64,000 nucleotides of DNA from Taibaiella lutea. Its GTDB lineage: Bacteria; Bacteroidota; Bacteroidia; Chitinophagales; Chitinophagaceae. A model generated the notes under the pieces. It was not told the DNA's origin. It saw nothing but the letters and a program-made list of their open reading frames with translations, and did not search any database. Of this stretch, positions 35,789 through 44,863 are shown in pieces. Every line of letters begins with the position of its first letter. The first letter of the stretch is position 1. Location: NCBI RefSeq assembly GCF_008629695.1, contig NZ_VWSH01000001.1:1267990-1331989 (forward strand). Direction: 5' to 3'. The position numbers were made by a program, and so were the translations under genes.

Positions 35789-36733
35789 ATGAAAACAGCT
35801 TTCAGCAGAGGTAACTTGAATAAATTGTCGAATTATGGTCAAAATGCACTAATGCAGCTTGTTCTTGCATCTGCCATCGGATTTATCCTTTCTTATATTA
35901 TTTGCGTTATTATTATTGTTATTACACCCGGCCAGCAAATTTTGGTTAATGGTTCTCTTGAAACAGTCAGTTTTAGTAATGTAATCAGTCCGCACATAGC
36001 ATTACAACCATTTTCAGCATTCATTCATAAACCCTGGGTTTTGCTTACCTATCCCTGGGCGCATACTGGTCCTACTATATTTGCGGCTTTTTTCAACCTG
36101 TTAAGCAATATGCTTTGGCTTTACTGCTTCGGTTCTGTAATACAAACATTGATTGGATATAAAGAAATCATTCCGCTTTTCATCTTTTCATATATCCTGA
36201 GCGGCTGTATTTATTTAGGCGTTACGGCTATCTGGCCCGATATACCCGGCAGTACAATGGCTTTAGGGGCCCTGCCAAGCATTACAGCTTTTGCAATAGG
36301 AGCGATTACACTTTCACCGAAATACAAATTCTATTTAGGAGAAAGATTATCTATTCCTTTATGGGCAATACTTGCCTTGTTTTTATTATTGAATATAGGT
36401 GTATTTTCAAATGGAAATTACAACATGCTGATATTGGCAGCCGGTGGGGCTTTAGTGGGTTTTACCTATATTAAATTATTGAAATCAGGTTATCAGCCGG
36501 GCGGCATCCTTTATGGTATTTCATCAAAGATTCAAAGCTGGTTTTCACCTGAGGAATACAACGAAAAATATCATCAACGTAAAAGGCAGGAAACTTTCAG
36601 GCAATTGCAACCCAAGCCGAAATCCAATGAAGATTCCATCGACTCTATCCTGGACAAAATAAACATGAAGGGTTATGATTCGCTTACTGCCGAAGAAAAA
36701 GAGACTTTGATGAAAGCAAGTAAGGAAAGCTAG
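35789..36733 (+). CDS. Inactive rhomboid-like membrane protein (pseudo-rhomboid)
   Basis: The 314-residue protein follows the rhomboid layout (LLTYPWAHTGPTIFAAFFNLLSNMLWLYCFGSV) with about six membrane helices. At the catalytic site GASG is replaced by LGALPSITA, and the last helix reads ILAAGGALVGFTYIK with no histidine in place of HxGG. Both catalytic residues are therefore missing or displaced. The C-terminal ~60 residues form a soluble tail with charged helices (EEYNEKYHQRKRQETFRQL, then SIDSILDKINMKGYDSLTAEEKETLMKAS), typical of Bacteroidota rhomboid relatives. It may be a chaperone-like or regulatory partner of the upstream active protease. Confidence 0.82.
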   Translation: MKTAFSRGNLNKLSNYGQNALMQLVLASAIGFILSYIICVIIIVITPGQQILVNGSLETVSFSNVISPHIALQPFSAFIHKPWVLLTYPWAHTGPTIFAAFFNLLSNMLWLYCFGSVIQTLIGYKEIIPLFIFSYILSGCIYLGVTAIWPDIPGSTMALGALPSITAFAIGAITLSPKYKFYLGERLSIPLWAILALFLLLNIGVFSNGNYNMLILAAGGALVGFTYIKLLKSGYQPGGILYGISSKIQSWFSPEEYNEKYHQRKRQETFRQLQPKPKSNEDSIDSILDKINMKGYDSLTAEEKETLMKASKES

Positions 36734-36801
36734 ATATTCCTTGTTATATTTACGGCCGATAAGGCCTATGACAATAGTAAATATAATACAGCTTTTAAAC
36801 G

Positions 36802-37983
36802 TTGAAGAAATCCTTTTCATTCCCTAAATTTATCCGCAGTACCTACGTTGCTGTCAATACCATATTTGTTATATGGTTGCTGTTATGCAAATGGGTATCT
36901 TTTCACGATCCGAGCAATAGCCCTACCTCATTAAGCCTGATAAGCTTTACCTGCCTCTTTGCAGCCTTCGGTAATGTGGCCTTTATTTTTCTATGGTTAT
37001 TTACAAAAAAGAAACTCAGGGCTTTATTTTCAATTATTGCTATTGCAATTTGCTGGAGCGTTTGCAGGCCGTTAATCGGTTTAAATTATTTTGGCAGGAA
37101 TAATATATCGTCTGCAGAAACAACAGGTTTGAAAGTCATGACATGGAATGTACACATGTTTGACCTTGGCGAGTGGACTAAAGACAAGGCTTCTAAAGCA
37201 AAAATCCTGAAACTGATTGAAGATGAAAACCCTGATATTCTTTGTCTGGAAGAGTTTTATTGGGATTCAAAAGAACCAACAGAACCTTATACTGATATTC
37301 TGCAAAAATTAGGTTATCCGTATGTAAAATTGGTTACCGAAAATATTAACAGAAAAGAAATGATCACTTCTAATGCATCTAAAACTGATATGATAAATGT
37401 AGGTCATGCCATTTTCTCAAAATATCCTTTAAGAAATGAACAACACTATGAAATACATAGCGAGAACAAAAAAATGCTCGGTGTTGAGGTCGTAGTTGAC
37501 AGTAATAACATTTTCTGTTTGAATGTCGTTCACCTGACGTCTGTTGGTTTCGGAAGAAAAGAAATGGATTATATTTCGGATGTAAAACAAAAGGGTGTAG
37601 AAGCACAGGATGAAGATCAATCAAAATCATTATTAAAAAAACTCAGGAATGCTTCTGCCAGTCGCGCAGGTCTGGCTAATAAGATCGATTCTTTTAAGAA
37701 GACAATGGATTATCCTGTTATCATATGCGGTGATTTTAATGATGTGCCGGGCTCCTATGTTTATAGCAAAGTAAAGGGTGATTTGCGGGACGCATTTGTT
37801 GAAAAAGGCGCAGGCTTAGGAAGAACTTACAGAAACATATCGCCCACTCTTCGCATTGATTACATTTTCTACGATAATGAAGCATTACAAATAGAGGGCT
37901 ATAACAGACCTAATGTTGCCTTATCTGACCACTTTCCGGTAATTGCTAATTTTTCTTTAAAGAAAAAAACAATAAAAAATTGA
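36802..37983 (+). CDS. Endonuclease/exonuclease/phosphatase family protein with membrane N-terminus
   Basis: The 393-residue protein starts with TTG: a TAA stop lies one codon further upstream, and the first ATG in frame is only at about residue 113, past the membrane helices. Two to three hydrophobic segments occupy residues ~15-90. The EEP core begins at MTWNVHMFDL (metal-binding Asn) and continues with LCLEEFYW (catalytic Glu), ICGDFNDVPGS (GDFND box) and LSDHFPVIANF (SDHxP). All EEP active-site motifs are intact. Such enzymes act on DNA, phosphoinositides or sphingomyelin; which one is not readable. Confidence 0.85.
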   Translation: MKKSFSFPKFIRSTYVAVNTIFVIWLLLCKWVSFHDPSNSPTSLSLISFTCLFAAFGNVAFIFLWLFTKKKLRALFSIIAIAICWSVCRPLIGLNYFGRNNISSAETTGLKVMTWNVHMFDLGEWTKDKASKAKILKLIEDENPDILCLEEFYWDSKEPTEPYTDILQKLGYPYVKLVTENINRKEMITSNASKTDMINVGHAIFSKYPLRNEQHYEIHSENKKMLGVEVVVDSNNIFCLNVVHLTSVGFGRKEMDYISDVKQKGVEAQDEDQSKSLLKKLRNASASRAGLANKIDSFKKTMDYPVIICGDFNDVPGSYVYSKVKGDLRDAFVEKGAGLGRTYRNISPTLRIDYIFYDNEALQIEGYNRPNVALSDHFPVIANFSLKKKTIKN

Positions 37984-38121
37984 TTAACAACAAAAAATAA
38001 GTTTAAAATAATTTTATTTATTTAAAACCCAACGGCAAGATGTGCCGCTTCGTCTATATTGTTGACAAAAGGCATAAAAAGAAAATTATTCATTAATTAA
38101 CTTTTCATTTGCTGAATAGTA

Positions 38122-38129
38122 TATATTTG
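38122..38129 (+). promoter_or_regulatory. Promoter -7 element of the sigma-factor gene
   Basis: TATATTTG, followed by CCACC, fits the consensus. The transcript would start near 38135, upstream of the chosen ATG at 38244 and downstream of an earlier ATG (38109), which supports the shorter protein. Confidence 0.5.
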
Positions 38130-38243
38130 CCACCTCAAACCTTAAACGCTTATAGGCTCATACTTTTACAACATTTTTTTAAAATCAATTACTGCGCAAG
38201 CACACACGACGCTTTATTGTTTAAAATTGTTGAATCAATCCAT

Positions 38244-38831
38244 ATGACAAACAGCCTGAAGCAACATTCAGACCAAGATTTAGTACAGTCATTCCGCCTT
38301 GGCGACGAAGCAGCAATAACCGAATTGGTTCATCGCTATCAAAGTAATGTTTATACTTCCATATACATTATGGTTAAAGATAAATATGTAGCAGAAGATC
38401 TTTTTCAGGATACATTCCTGAAAATAGTGAACAACATCAGGAATGATAAATATTCCGAACAGGGAAAGTTTTTACCCTGGGCTTTACGGATTGCGCATAA
38501 TCTTTGTATTGATCATTTCAGAAGAATTAAACAGCAAGTACGGATTACTTTGTCTGACGGGACTGATTTTTTCTCTTTGCTACCGATGAAAGAAGAGAAT
38601 GTTGAAGAGCGTATCATGCGGCAGCAAACAGAGTTTAGTGTTCAACAAATAATTGATCATCTTCCGGAAGAGCAACGAGAAGTTGTGGTGATGCGTATTT
38701 ATGGCGAAATGAGCTATAAGCAAATTGCCGAAATTACCGGTGTGAGTATTAATACAGCTTTAGGCAGAATGCGTTACGCCCTTATCAATTTACAAAAAAT
38801 GATTAATGAATATAAGTTGGTTCTTAGGTAA
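38244..38831 (+). CDS. ECF-type RNA polymerase sigma factor
   Basis: About 195 residues. The start at 38244 (MTNSLKQHSDQDLVQSFRLGDE) matches the conserved sigma-70 region 2 N-terminus; the upstream extension is atypical and its ATG lies before the promoter. Region 2 has KYVAEDLFQDTFLKIVNNI and the promoter-melting WALRIAHNLCIDHFRR. Region 4 is a helix-turn-helix (YKQIAEITGVSINTALGRMRYALINLQKM). No anti-sigma gene is adjacent, so the signal is unknown. A long terminator follows. Confidence 0.92.
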   Translation: MTNSLKQHSDQDLVQSFRLGDEAAITELVHRYQSNVYTSIYIMVKDKYVAEDLFQDTFLKIVNNIRNDKYSEQGKFLPWALRIAHNLCIDHFRRIKQQVRITLSDGTDFFSLLPMKEENVEERIMRQQTEFSVQQIIDHLPEEQREVVVMRIYGEMSYKQIAEITGVSINTALGRMRYALINLQKMINEYKLVLR

Positions 38832-38843
38832 ATCCTTCTTACC

Positions 38844-38895
38844 ATAAAAATATAAAGCGGTTACATTTCAAAATGTAACCGCTTTATATTTTTAT
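38844..38895. terminator. Bidirectional terminator, 25-bp stem
   Basis: A near-perfect 25-bp-arm hairpin (core GCGGTTACATTT / AAATGTAACCGC), A-rich on the left and T-rich on the right. It separates the sigma-factor gene and the convergent DUF4834 gene. Confidence 0.9.
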
Positions 38896-38929
38896 GATTG
38901 TTTAAATCCAAAAGTAGAATAACAATATA

Positions 38930-39142
38930 TTATTTCACTTCTTCGTAATCAATATAATCTCCATCTACTCTTTTGGATTGTTTTTGCTGTTGCTGTTGTT
39001 CCATGTTTTCCATCTTCCTGCGCATTTCGCCCATCTGATGATGCGTCATTTTTGTAATCTTCAGAATCGGCATCAGATATCGATTTACAAATCGTACAAC
39101 AAAATAAATAATAATTACAAATAAAATGATTCTTACTTCCAT
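38930..39142 (-). CDS. DUF4834-type small membrane protein
   Basis: A 70-residue protein with one N-terminal membrane helix (VRIILFVIIIYFVVRFVNRYLMPIL) and a charged, Gln/Met-rich cytoplasmic tail (MENMEQQQQQKQSKRVDGDYIDYEEV). This layout matches the Bacteroidota DUF4834 family. No function is known. It follows the barrel protein gene on the same strand, 89 bp away. Confidence 0.75.
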   Translation of the reverse strand: MEVRIILFVIIIYFVVRFVNRYLMPILKITKMTHHQMGEMRRKMENMEQQQQQKQSKRVDGDYIDYEEVK

Positions 39143-39231
39143 GCACCAAAGATACTAATCTTTAAAAATCTCCTGAATTATGAATGTTCTTTTAACATAC
39201 CAATATTCAATTTGCCAATATGCTTTCTTTA

Positions 39232-40059
39232 TTAAAGAAGGTTGAACGCAGCCCTGATACCAAAGCTAAACTGACTTAAGTAAATCTTCTGCTGCCCCAC
39301 TGTATTGAAATTTTCATCTTTATATTCCATCAACGAATAGCCAGCATTCGAGTTAGACATTGGCAATGTGGCCTGGATACCCAATGAGAATTTGTTTAGA
39401 AATTCATTGTCTGTTTTCTGCCATTTTAAGCCCACGTAAATATTACCCACCACACTTCCGAAAACACCCGGATTACCATAAACGGCGCTTTGAGCAAAAT
39501 AGTATTTGTAGGTATAAGCCATTTTTCTTTCCGTAACAGTACCACCTGAAACTTTTACCGAATCGCCATTATGACCCAAATATGTCTGCAGACCAACACC
39601 TGCTCTCACTTCTATTAAATACATATCCTTAATAGGTCCGAAAATGTAGCCCAATTCAACCTGCGGCTGCACAAAGCTTGTCGGGTTTTTGGTCTTTTCA
39701 TATTTATTAAACCCTGCTTTAGTTCTCGGTTGATAATCCAATCCGATGCTATCATATTCAGAAGCATATTTATATGCATTAGACATGTGCCCTAAAGAAA
39801 AGCCGACTCTTACCGACAATCTATTGCCAATTCCTTTCTGATAATAAATGCCAATGACCGGGACTGTACTGATTGCCCCTTTTCCAGTGTTGGAATATCC
39901 AAACGTATTGTGAATCAGGGAAGCGGAAGAACTAAAAGATAAAGAGGTAAAAATTCCTATGTTATCTTTATTGCCGTTAGGATCAAGGCCATAAATACTT
40001 TGTGCATCTGATCTATAAAAACTCAATAAAAACAACCAACCTAAAAGGCAATATTTCAT
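39232..40059 (-). CDS. Outer-membrane beta-barrel protein (PorT-like size)
   Basis: The 275-residue protein has a signal peptide (MKYCLLGWLFLLSFYRSDAQ) and a series of amphipathic strands ending in FGIRAAFNLL, as in 10-12 strand barrels. I do not see a family-specific motif. The size and neighbourhood resemble the small barrels near T9SS/cell-envelope loci in Bacteroidota, but no PorT motif can be claimed. It lies just downstream of the ABC transporter gene on the same strand. Confidence 0.7.
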   Translation of the reverse strand: MKYCLLGWLFLLSFYRSDAQSIYGLDPNGNKDNIGIFTSLSFSSSASLIHNTFGYSNTGKGAISTVPVIGIYYQKGIGNRLSVRVGFSLGHMSNAYKYASEYDSIGLDYQPRTKAGFNKYEKTKNPTSFVQPQVELGYIFGPIKDMYLIEVRAGVGLQTYLGHNGDSVKVSGGTVTERKMAYTYKYYFAQSAVYGNPGVFGSVVGNIYVGLKWQKTDNEFLNKFSLGIQATLPMSNSNAGYSLMEYKDENFNTVGQQKIYLSQFSFGIRAAFNLL

Positions 40060-40146
40060 TATAATTTATACTTTAATATCAAAATAAAACAAAGTTCTCC
40101 ACACCACAAAAAAAAGGCAGATATATATAATTAACTATTGTAATTT

Positions 40147-41904
40147 TTAAGACAACTGCTGCTCCTGTGCCATTGCTGTGGTATACATCTTGTGATAAAC
40201 GCTTTGTTGTGATAATAAAGTATCGTGTGTACCTTTTTCTATAATAACTCCTTTCTCAAGGACAATAATCTGGTCAGCTTCTCTGATGGTTGAAAGCCTG
40301 TGTGCTATTACAATTGCAGTTCTTCCGGCAATTAATTTTTCTATAGCTTTCTGAATTAAAATTTCAGATTCAGTATCTACTGAAGCAGTTGCCTCATCAA
40401 GTATCAGTAATGACGGATTGTATAATAACGCACGCGCAAATGACAATAGTTGGCGCTGCCCCTGAGAAAGCATATTGCCGCGTTCTCTGATATTGAAATG
40501 ATAATTATCAGGCAATTGCATAATGAAATTATGAATATCAAGCAGCTTGCATATCTCAATTACTTTTTCTAAAGTAATTGCATCATTTCGCATAGTTATG
40601 TTTTCATAAACAGTTCCGGAAAACAAAAAGACATCCTGTAATACAATGCCTATATGCTGGCGCAGATATTCAATATCATAATCTTTCAAATCATGCCCGT
40701 CAATAAGAATTTGTCCCGACTTTATTTCATACATGCGATTCAGTATGCTGATAATAGAAGATTTTCCGGCTCCGGTATGGCCCACCAATGCAACAGTCTG
40801 GCCCGGTTGTACTTCAAAAGAAATACCACGTAAAACGGGAACATTCTCTTTGTATTCAAATTCAACGTTCCGGAATTCAACTTTACCTTCCAGTGATTCA
40901 GGTTTGAGGTGTCCATTCTCCTGCATAAATTCAGGACTGTCCAAAACTACCAGAACACGCTCTGCTGCCACCAATCCCATTTGCAATGTATTGAATTTAT
41001 CCGCAAGCATCCTCAACGGGCGAAACAGCAAATTGAGATACATGATGAAGGCAATAATAACGCCTTGCGTAACATGCATATCTAACATTTGCGAAGCGCC
41101 ATACCAAACTAACAAACCCGTAGAAATGGCAAGAATAATTTCAACTATAGGAAAGAATATGGAATAAGCAAAGATGGCTTTGATGTTGGCATCACGGTGG
41201 TCCTTGTTGATTTCAGTAAATTTTTCCTGTTCCCTCTTTTCAGCCGCAAACACCTGTACCACATACATTCCTGCTATGTGCTCCTGCACAAAAGCATTCA
41301 GTTTTGCTACTGCATTCCGCACCTGATGAAAAGATTTGTTTACGCTTTCTTTGAAAAAATAAGTTGCGAGAATTAACAAGGGAAAAGCTGCAAGACTTAT
41401 AAGCGTTAATTTCCAGTCGGTGTAGAACATGATAGCGATAATAGCAATGATAGTCAATACATCTGCAATAATAGAAATAAGCCCTTCGGAAAAAATATCA
41501 TTAATAGCTTCAATGTCATTGACCGTCCTGGTCGTCAGCGTTCCGATAGGGGTATTATCAAAATAAGACAGGTTCTGATGAATGATTTTCTTAAATACGT
41601 CTTGCCTCAGATCATTCACAACCGTTTGTCCAAGCCAGTTTGTAATATACATAAACACAAAACGCAATAAACTTTCTGCCAGTAAGATCCCTAACTGGAT
41701 AAGCGTTATATCAATCAAAGCCGCCAGCATCTTATGAATAACAAATTTATCAACAGAATACTGAATGAGATAAGGACGTACCGGTGCCAGTACAGCAAGA
41801 ATTATAGCCAGGGCCAGACTGGTGACCAGCCTTGAACGATAAGGTAATGTGTAAACAAAAATTCTTTTTAACGAAGTAAAACCACCGCCCTTCTTAGGTT
41901 CCAA
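40147..41904 (-). CDS. ABC half-transporter (MsbA/multidrug type)
   Basis: The 585-residue protein fuses a six-helix membrane domain (residues ~1-320) to an ATPase. Walker A (GHTGAGKSSIIS, near residue 378), Q-loop, signature LSQGQRQLLSFARALL and Walker B LLILDEATASVD are intact, so it works as a homodimer. Candidates are lipid A-core flippases and drug exporters. With lipid synthesis genes in the window, a lipid export role is attractive but not shown. Its minus-strand promoter (TAACTTTG at 42006-42013) lies 102 bp upstream. Confidence 0.92.
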   Translation of the reverse strand: MEPKKGGGFTSLKRIFVYTLPYRSRLVTSLALAIILAVLAPVRPYLIQYSVDKFVIHKMLAALIDITLIQLGILLAESLLRFVFMYITNWLGQTVVNDLRQDVFKKIIHQNLSYFDNTPIGTLTTRTVNDIEAINDIFSEGLISIIADVLTIIAIIAIMFYTDWKLTLISLAAFPLLILATYFFKESVNKSFHQVRNAVAKLNAFVQEHIAGMYVVQVFAAEKREQEKFTEINKDHRDANIKAIFAYSIFFPIVEIILAISTGLLVWYGASQMLDMHVTQGVIIAFIMYLNLLFRPLRMLADKFNTLQMGLVAAERVLVVLDSPEFMQENGHLKPESLEGKVEFRNVEFEYKENVPVLRGISFEVQPGQTVALVGHTGAGKSSIISILNRMYEIKSGQILIDGHDLKDYDIEYLRQHIGIVLQDVFLFSGTVYENITMRNDAITLEKVIEICKLLDIHNFIMQLPDNYHFNIRERGNMLSQGQRQLLSFARALLYNPSLLILDEATASVDTESEILIQKAIEKLIAGRTAIVIAHRLSTIREADQIIVLEKGVIIEKGTHDTLLSQQSVYHKMYTTAMAQEQQLS

Positions 41905-42005
41905 AATAAATTATATTTAAATTGCCAATAAAATAGCTAAACGTTTGCCAATATTTTTCAGGATTCAAATGCAATCCAACAATTCAATATTTTCGCAAAC
42001 AGGTG

Positions 42006-42013
42006 CAAAGTTA
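42006..42013 (-). promoter_or_regulatory. Promoter -7 element of the ABC transporter gene
   Basis: Minus strand reads TAACTTTG, a full consensus match, followed by CACC. Confidence 0.5.
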
Positions 42014-42084
42014 AGGCTAATTGTGGCATGTATCCGACCGACAATGGCCCGATGAATTCTATCTATATTCATAAGAATTAAGAT

Positions 42085-42092
42085 TACTTTTG
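42085..42092 (+). promoter_or_regulatory. Promoter -7 element of ftsK
   Basis: TACTTTTG matches TAnnTTTG 47 bases before the ftsK ATG. -33 not clear. Confidence 0.45.
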
Positions 42093-42138
42093 CCTGTCCG
42101 TATTTTACAATAATTACAATAGGATATTACAAGAACAA

Positions 42139-44772
42139 ATGGCAGCAACGAAAACGAAGAAACCTACTGAAAACACAACTAAGAAAGCACAATCAGCTCC
42201 TAAGGCCGGCAAAACTGTTGACCCTGCCATAAGAAAGAGAAATATTCGTCTGGCAATAGGTTTTATTTGTTTGCTGTTGGGAAGTTTTTTCACGCTTTCC
42301 ATTATTAGTTATTGTTTTACGTGGCAGGAAGATCAAAATAATTTAATATCCTCTCAAGGGGTTTTTAATTTTTTGTTTCATGATAAAAGCCCCGTTGAAA
42401 ACTGGTGCGGCAGGTTAGGTGCTGCAGCAGCACATTTACTGGTTTTTAAAGGCGTTGGTATTGCATCTCTGCTGTTTACAGTATGGCTGGGAGCCTGGGG
42501 CGTCAACCTCATCAATGGCAGTAAAATTATTCAAACCGGAAAATGGATACGCTGGATGGCTTTAGGCTTTTTATTCCTTTGCCCGTTCCTTTCCTTTACG
42601 TTCGCATCAGGTTCATTTCCGTTAGGAGGTGCATTAGGCAATGGTTTGGTAAATTGGAGCAACGGCTTTATAGGCAAAGCCGGAAGCATTTTCATGCTGG
42701 TAACCGTGTTTTGTTTTTTTGCATTCATTGTATTTCAATGGGATATCAAACCCTTATTGCATCGTGCCAAAAGCCTTATTCCCGCTAAAAGAGTGGACGT
42801 AGAAGATGTGCCGTTCAGCACCGATGAAAAGAAAAATAATGAAGAAGCAGAAGAGAAATTTAAGGGATATAAAAATTATCAGCCTGAGCCAGAGGCCAAA
42901 GAAGACAAACAGGAGATGACTATTGCGGGCAATAGCAATAATAAGCTAAAAGAACCCGAGTTTGAAATTAACGGATTACAGGCTGAAGAAGATTATGAGC
43001 CGGAAGATCTGGAAATGACAATGATTGAAAAACCAATGGAAGAATCCAACAAGACATTGGAAATCAATAAAGGCGGTATTCATTTAGAACTCCCGCAGGA
43101 AGCACTTTTCCTGACAGATGAACTTGAAGAAGATATTTCATTGAAGGAGGAAATGCCGGAAACCGAAGAAAATGAAGAAGGTCTTGATTTTGAAATAAAA
43201 ACCGTGGAAGAACCGGCGAAAGTACCAGCAAACGGAGCACACATCACAGTTCAGAGCGGCGAACCTTACGATCCTTCTTTAGATTTGCCGAACTACAAAT
43301 TTCCGACTTTAGATTTGTTGGATGAAATGGAGCAAAGCGCTATTTCATTTGACAGGGAGGAATTGGAAAAAAATAAAAACCAAATCATTTCTACCTTAAG
43401 AAGCTTTGGTATAGAAATTCAACGTATTACAGCAACAGTCGGCCCAACCGTTACACTATATGAAATTGTTCCTGCAGAAGGTGTGCGTATTTCAAAAATC
43501 AGGAATCTGGAAGATGATATTGCGCTAAATCTTGCTGCGCTTGGCATTCGTATCATTGCTCCTATTCCCGGAAAAGGTACCATTGGTATAGAAGTACCCA
43601 ATACCAATAAGCAGATCGTATCTATGCGCTCTTTGCTTGCAAGCGATAAGTTTGTAAATAATAAGATGAGCCTGCCCATTGCCTTGGGTAAGAAAATTGA
43701 CAATGACAATTATATTGTCGATCTGGCAACCATGCCGCACTTATTGATGGCCGGTGCCACAGGTCAGGGTAAATCGGTTGGTATCAATGCTATTCTTGTC
43801 TCTTTGCTGTATAAAAAACATCCGTCGCAATTAAAATTTGTAATGGTTGATCCTAAAAAGGTGGAACTTTCCATTTACAGATTGATCGAAAAGCATTATC
43901 TGGCCATGCTTCCAAATGAAGAAGAGCCGATTATTACCGATACCAAAAAAGTGGTGAATACCGTTAATGCATTGTGTATTGAAATGGATAACCGTTATGA
44001 ATTATTGAAAGATGGCGGTGCGAGAAACATTAAAGAATACAATGACAAATTCATCAAACGCAGATTAAATCCTAATAACGGCCATAAATATTTGCCATTC
44101 ATTGTTTTGGTAATAGATGAGTTTGCGGATTTGATTATGACTGCCGGAAAAGAAGTGGAAATGCCGATTGCCCGTTTGGCGCAATTAGCGCGTGCTGTCG
44201 GAATTCATATCATCATTGCTACACAACGTCCGTCTGTCAACGTTATCACCGGTATTATCAAAGCGAATTTTCCTGCCCGTATGGCTTTCAAAGTTTCTGC
44301 AAAAGTAGACAGCCGAACCATTCTGGATGCAGGCGGTGCAGACCAGCTGATTGGCCGTGGAGATATGCTGGTTTCTCACGGCAGTGAATTATTGCGTATC
44401 CAATGTGCTTTTGTTGACACACCCGAAGTTGAAAGAATTGTAGAATTTATAGGTAATCAGCAAGGCTATAGCTCTGCTTTCGAATTACCCGAATATGAAG
44501 GTGCGGAAGATGACAGAGTCGAAAAAGAATCGGTGGATTTATCCAAACGAGATAAAATGTTTGAAGAGTGCGCACGTATGGTTGTAAACTCACAAAGTGG
44601 TTCTACATCCATGTTACAGCGAAAATTCAATCTTGGTTACAACCGGGCCGGAAGAATTATGGATCAACTGGAAGCAGCCGGAATCGTCGGTGGTGCATCG
44701 GGCAGTAAACCAAGAGATGTTTTAATAACTACGGAATATGAATTGGAAAGACATCTGGAGGAATTATTTTAA
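42139..44772 (+). CDS. ftsK: DNA translocase FtsK/SpoIIIE
   Basis: The 877-residue protein pumps chromosomal DNA through the division septum. A basic N-terminus precedes about four membrane helices (residues ~30-215), then a long acidic linker (~230-400). The motor domain (~410-790) has the FtsK alpha fold, Walker A (MAGATGQGKSVGINA) and Walker B (FIVLVIDEFADLIM). The C-terminal gamma winged helix (MLQRKFNLGYNRAGRIMDQLEAAGIVG) binds the polar sequence KOPS-like motifs. Length and organisation are normal. A terminator at 44785-44819 follows. Confidence 0.96.
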   Translation: MAATKTKKPTENTTKKAQSAPKAGKTVDPAIRKRNIRLAIGFICLLLGSFFTLSIISYCFTWQEDQNNLISSQGVFNFLFHDKSPVENWCGRLGAAAAHLLVFKGVGIASLLFTVWLGAWGVNLINGSKIIQTGKWIRWMALGFLFLCPFLSFTFASGSFPLGGALGNGLVNWSNGFIGKAGSIFMLVTVFCFFAFIVFQWDIKPLLHRAKSLIPAKRVDVEDVPFSTDEKKNNEEAEEKFKGYKNYQPEPEAKEDKQEMTIAGNSNNKLKEPEFEINGLQAEEDYEPEDLEMTMIEKPMEESNKTLEINKGGIHLELPQEALFLTDELEEDISLKEEMPETEENEEGLDFEIKTVEEPAKVPANGAHITVQSGEPYDPSLDLPNYKFPTLDLLDEMEQSAISFDREELEKNKNQIISTLRSFGIEIQRITATVGPTVTLYEIVPAEGVRISKIRNLEDDIALNLAALGIRIIAPIPGKGTIGIEVPNTNKQIVSMRSLLASDKFVNNKMSLPIALGKKIDNDNYIVDLATMPHLLMAGATGQGKSVGINAILVSLLYKKHPSQLKFVMVDPKKVELSIYRLIEKHYLAMLPNEEEPIITDTKKVVNTVNALCIEMDNRYELLKDGGARNIKEYNDKFIKRRLNPNNGHKYLPFIVLVIDEFADLIMTAGKEVEMPIARLAQLARAVGIHIIIATQRPSVNVITGIIKANFPARMAFKVSAKVDSRTILDAGGADQLIGRGDMLVSHGSELLRIQCAFVDTPEVERIVEFIGNQQGYSSAFELPEYEGAEDDRVEKESVDLSKRDKMFEECARMVVNSQSGSTSMLQRKFNLGYNRAGRIMDQLEAAGIVGGASGSKPRDVLITTEYELERHLEELF

Positions 44773-44784
44773 TTTATCAAGTAT

Positions 44785-44819
44785 CAAAGAAGTCAAGTTT
44801 TGAAAACTTGACTTCTTTG
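44785..44819 (+). terminator. Rho-independent terminator after ftsK
   Basis: A 16-bp stem CAAAGAAGTCAAGTTT / AAACTTGACTTCTTTG, followed by TATTTTTC. Confidence 0.85.
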
Positions 44820-44863
44820 TATTTTTCAGCTAAATGGATGTCGTTTTAAAAAATTGATTGAAT

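Noticed and set aside
34840-36770. Similar AGGCCT-centred sequences at about 34850 and 36760
   Set aside because: The shared part is about 10 bases and palindromic by itself; two copies are too little to call a repeat family.
38109-38243. Extended N-terminus of the sigma factor
   Set aside because: The extra residues do not resemble sigma region 2, and the -7 element TATATTTG lies inside them.
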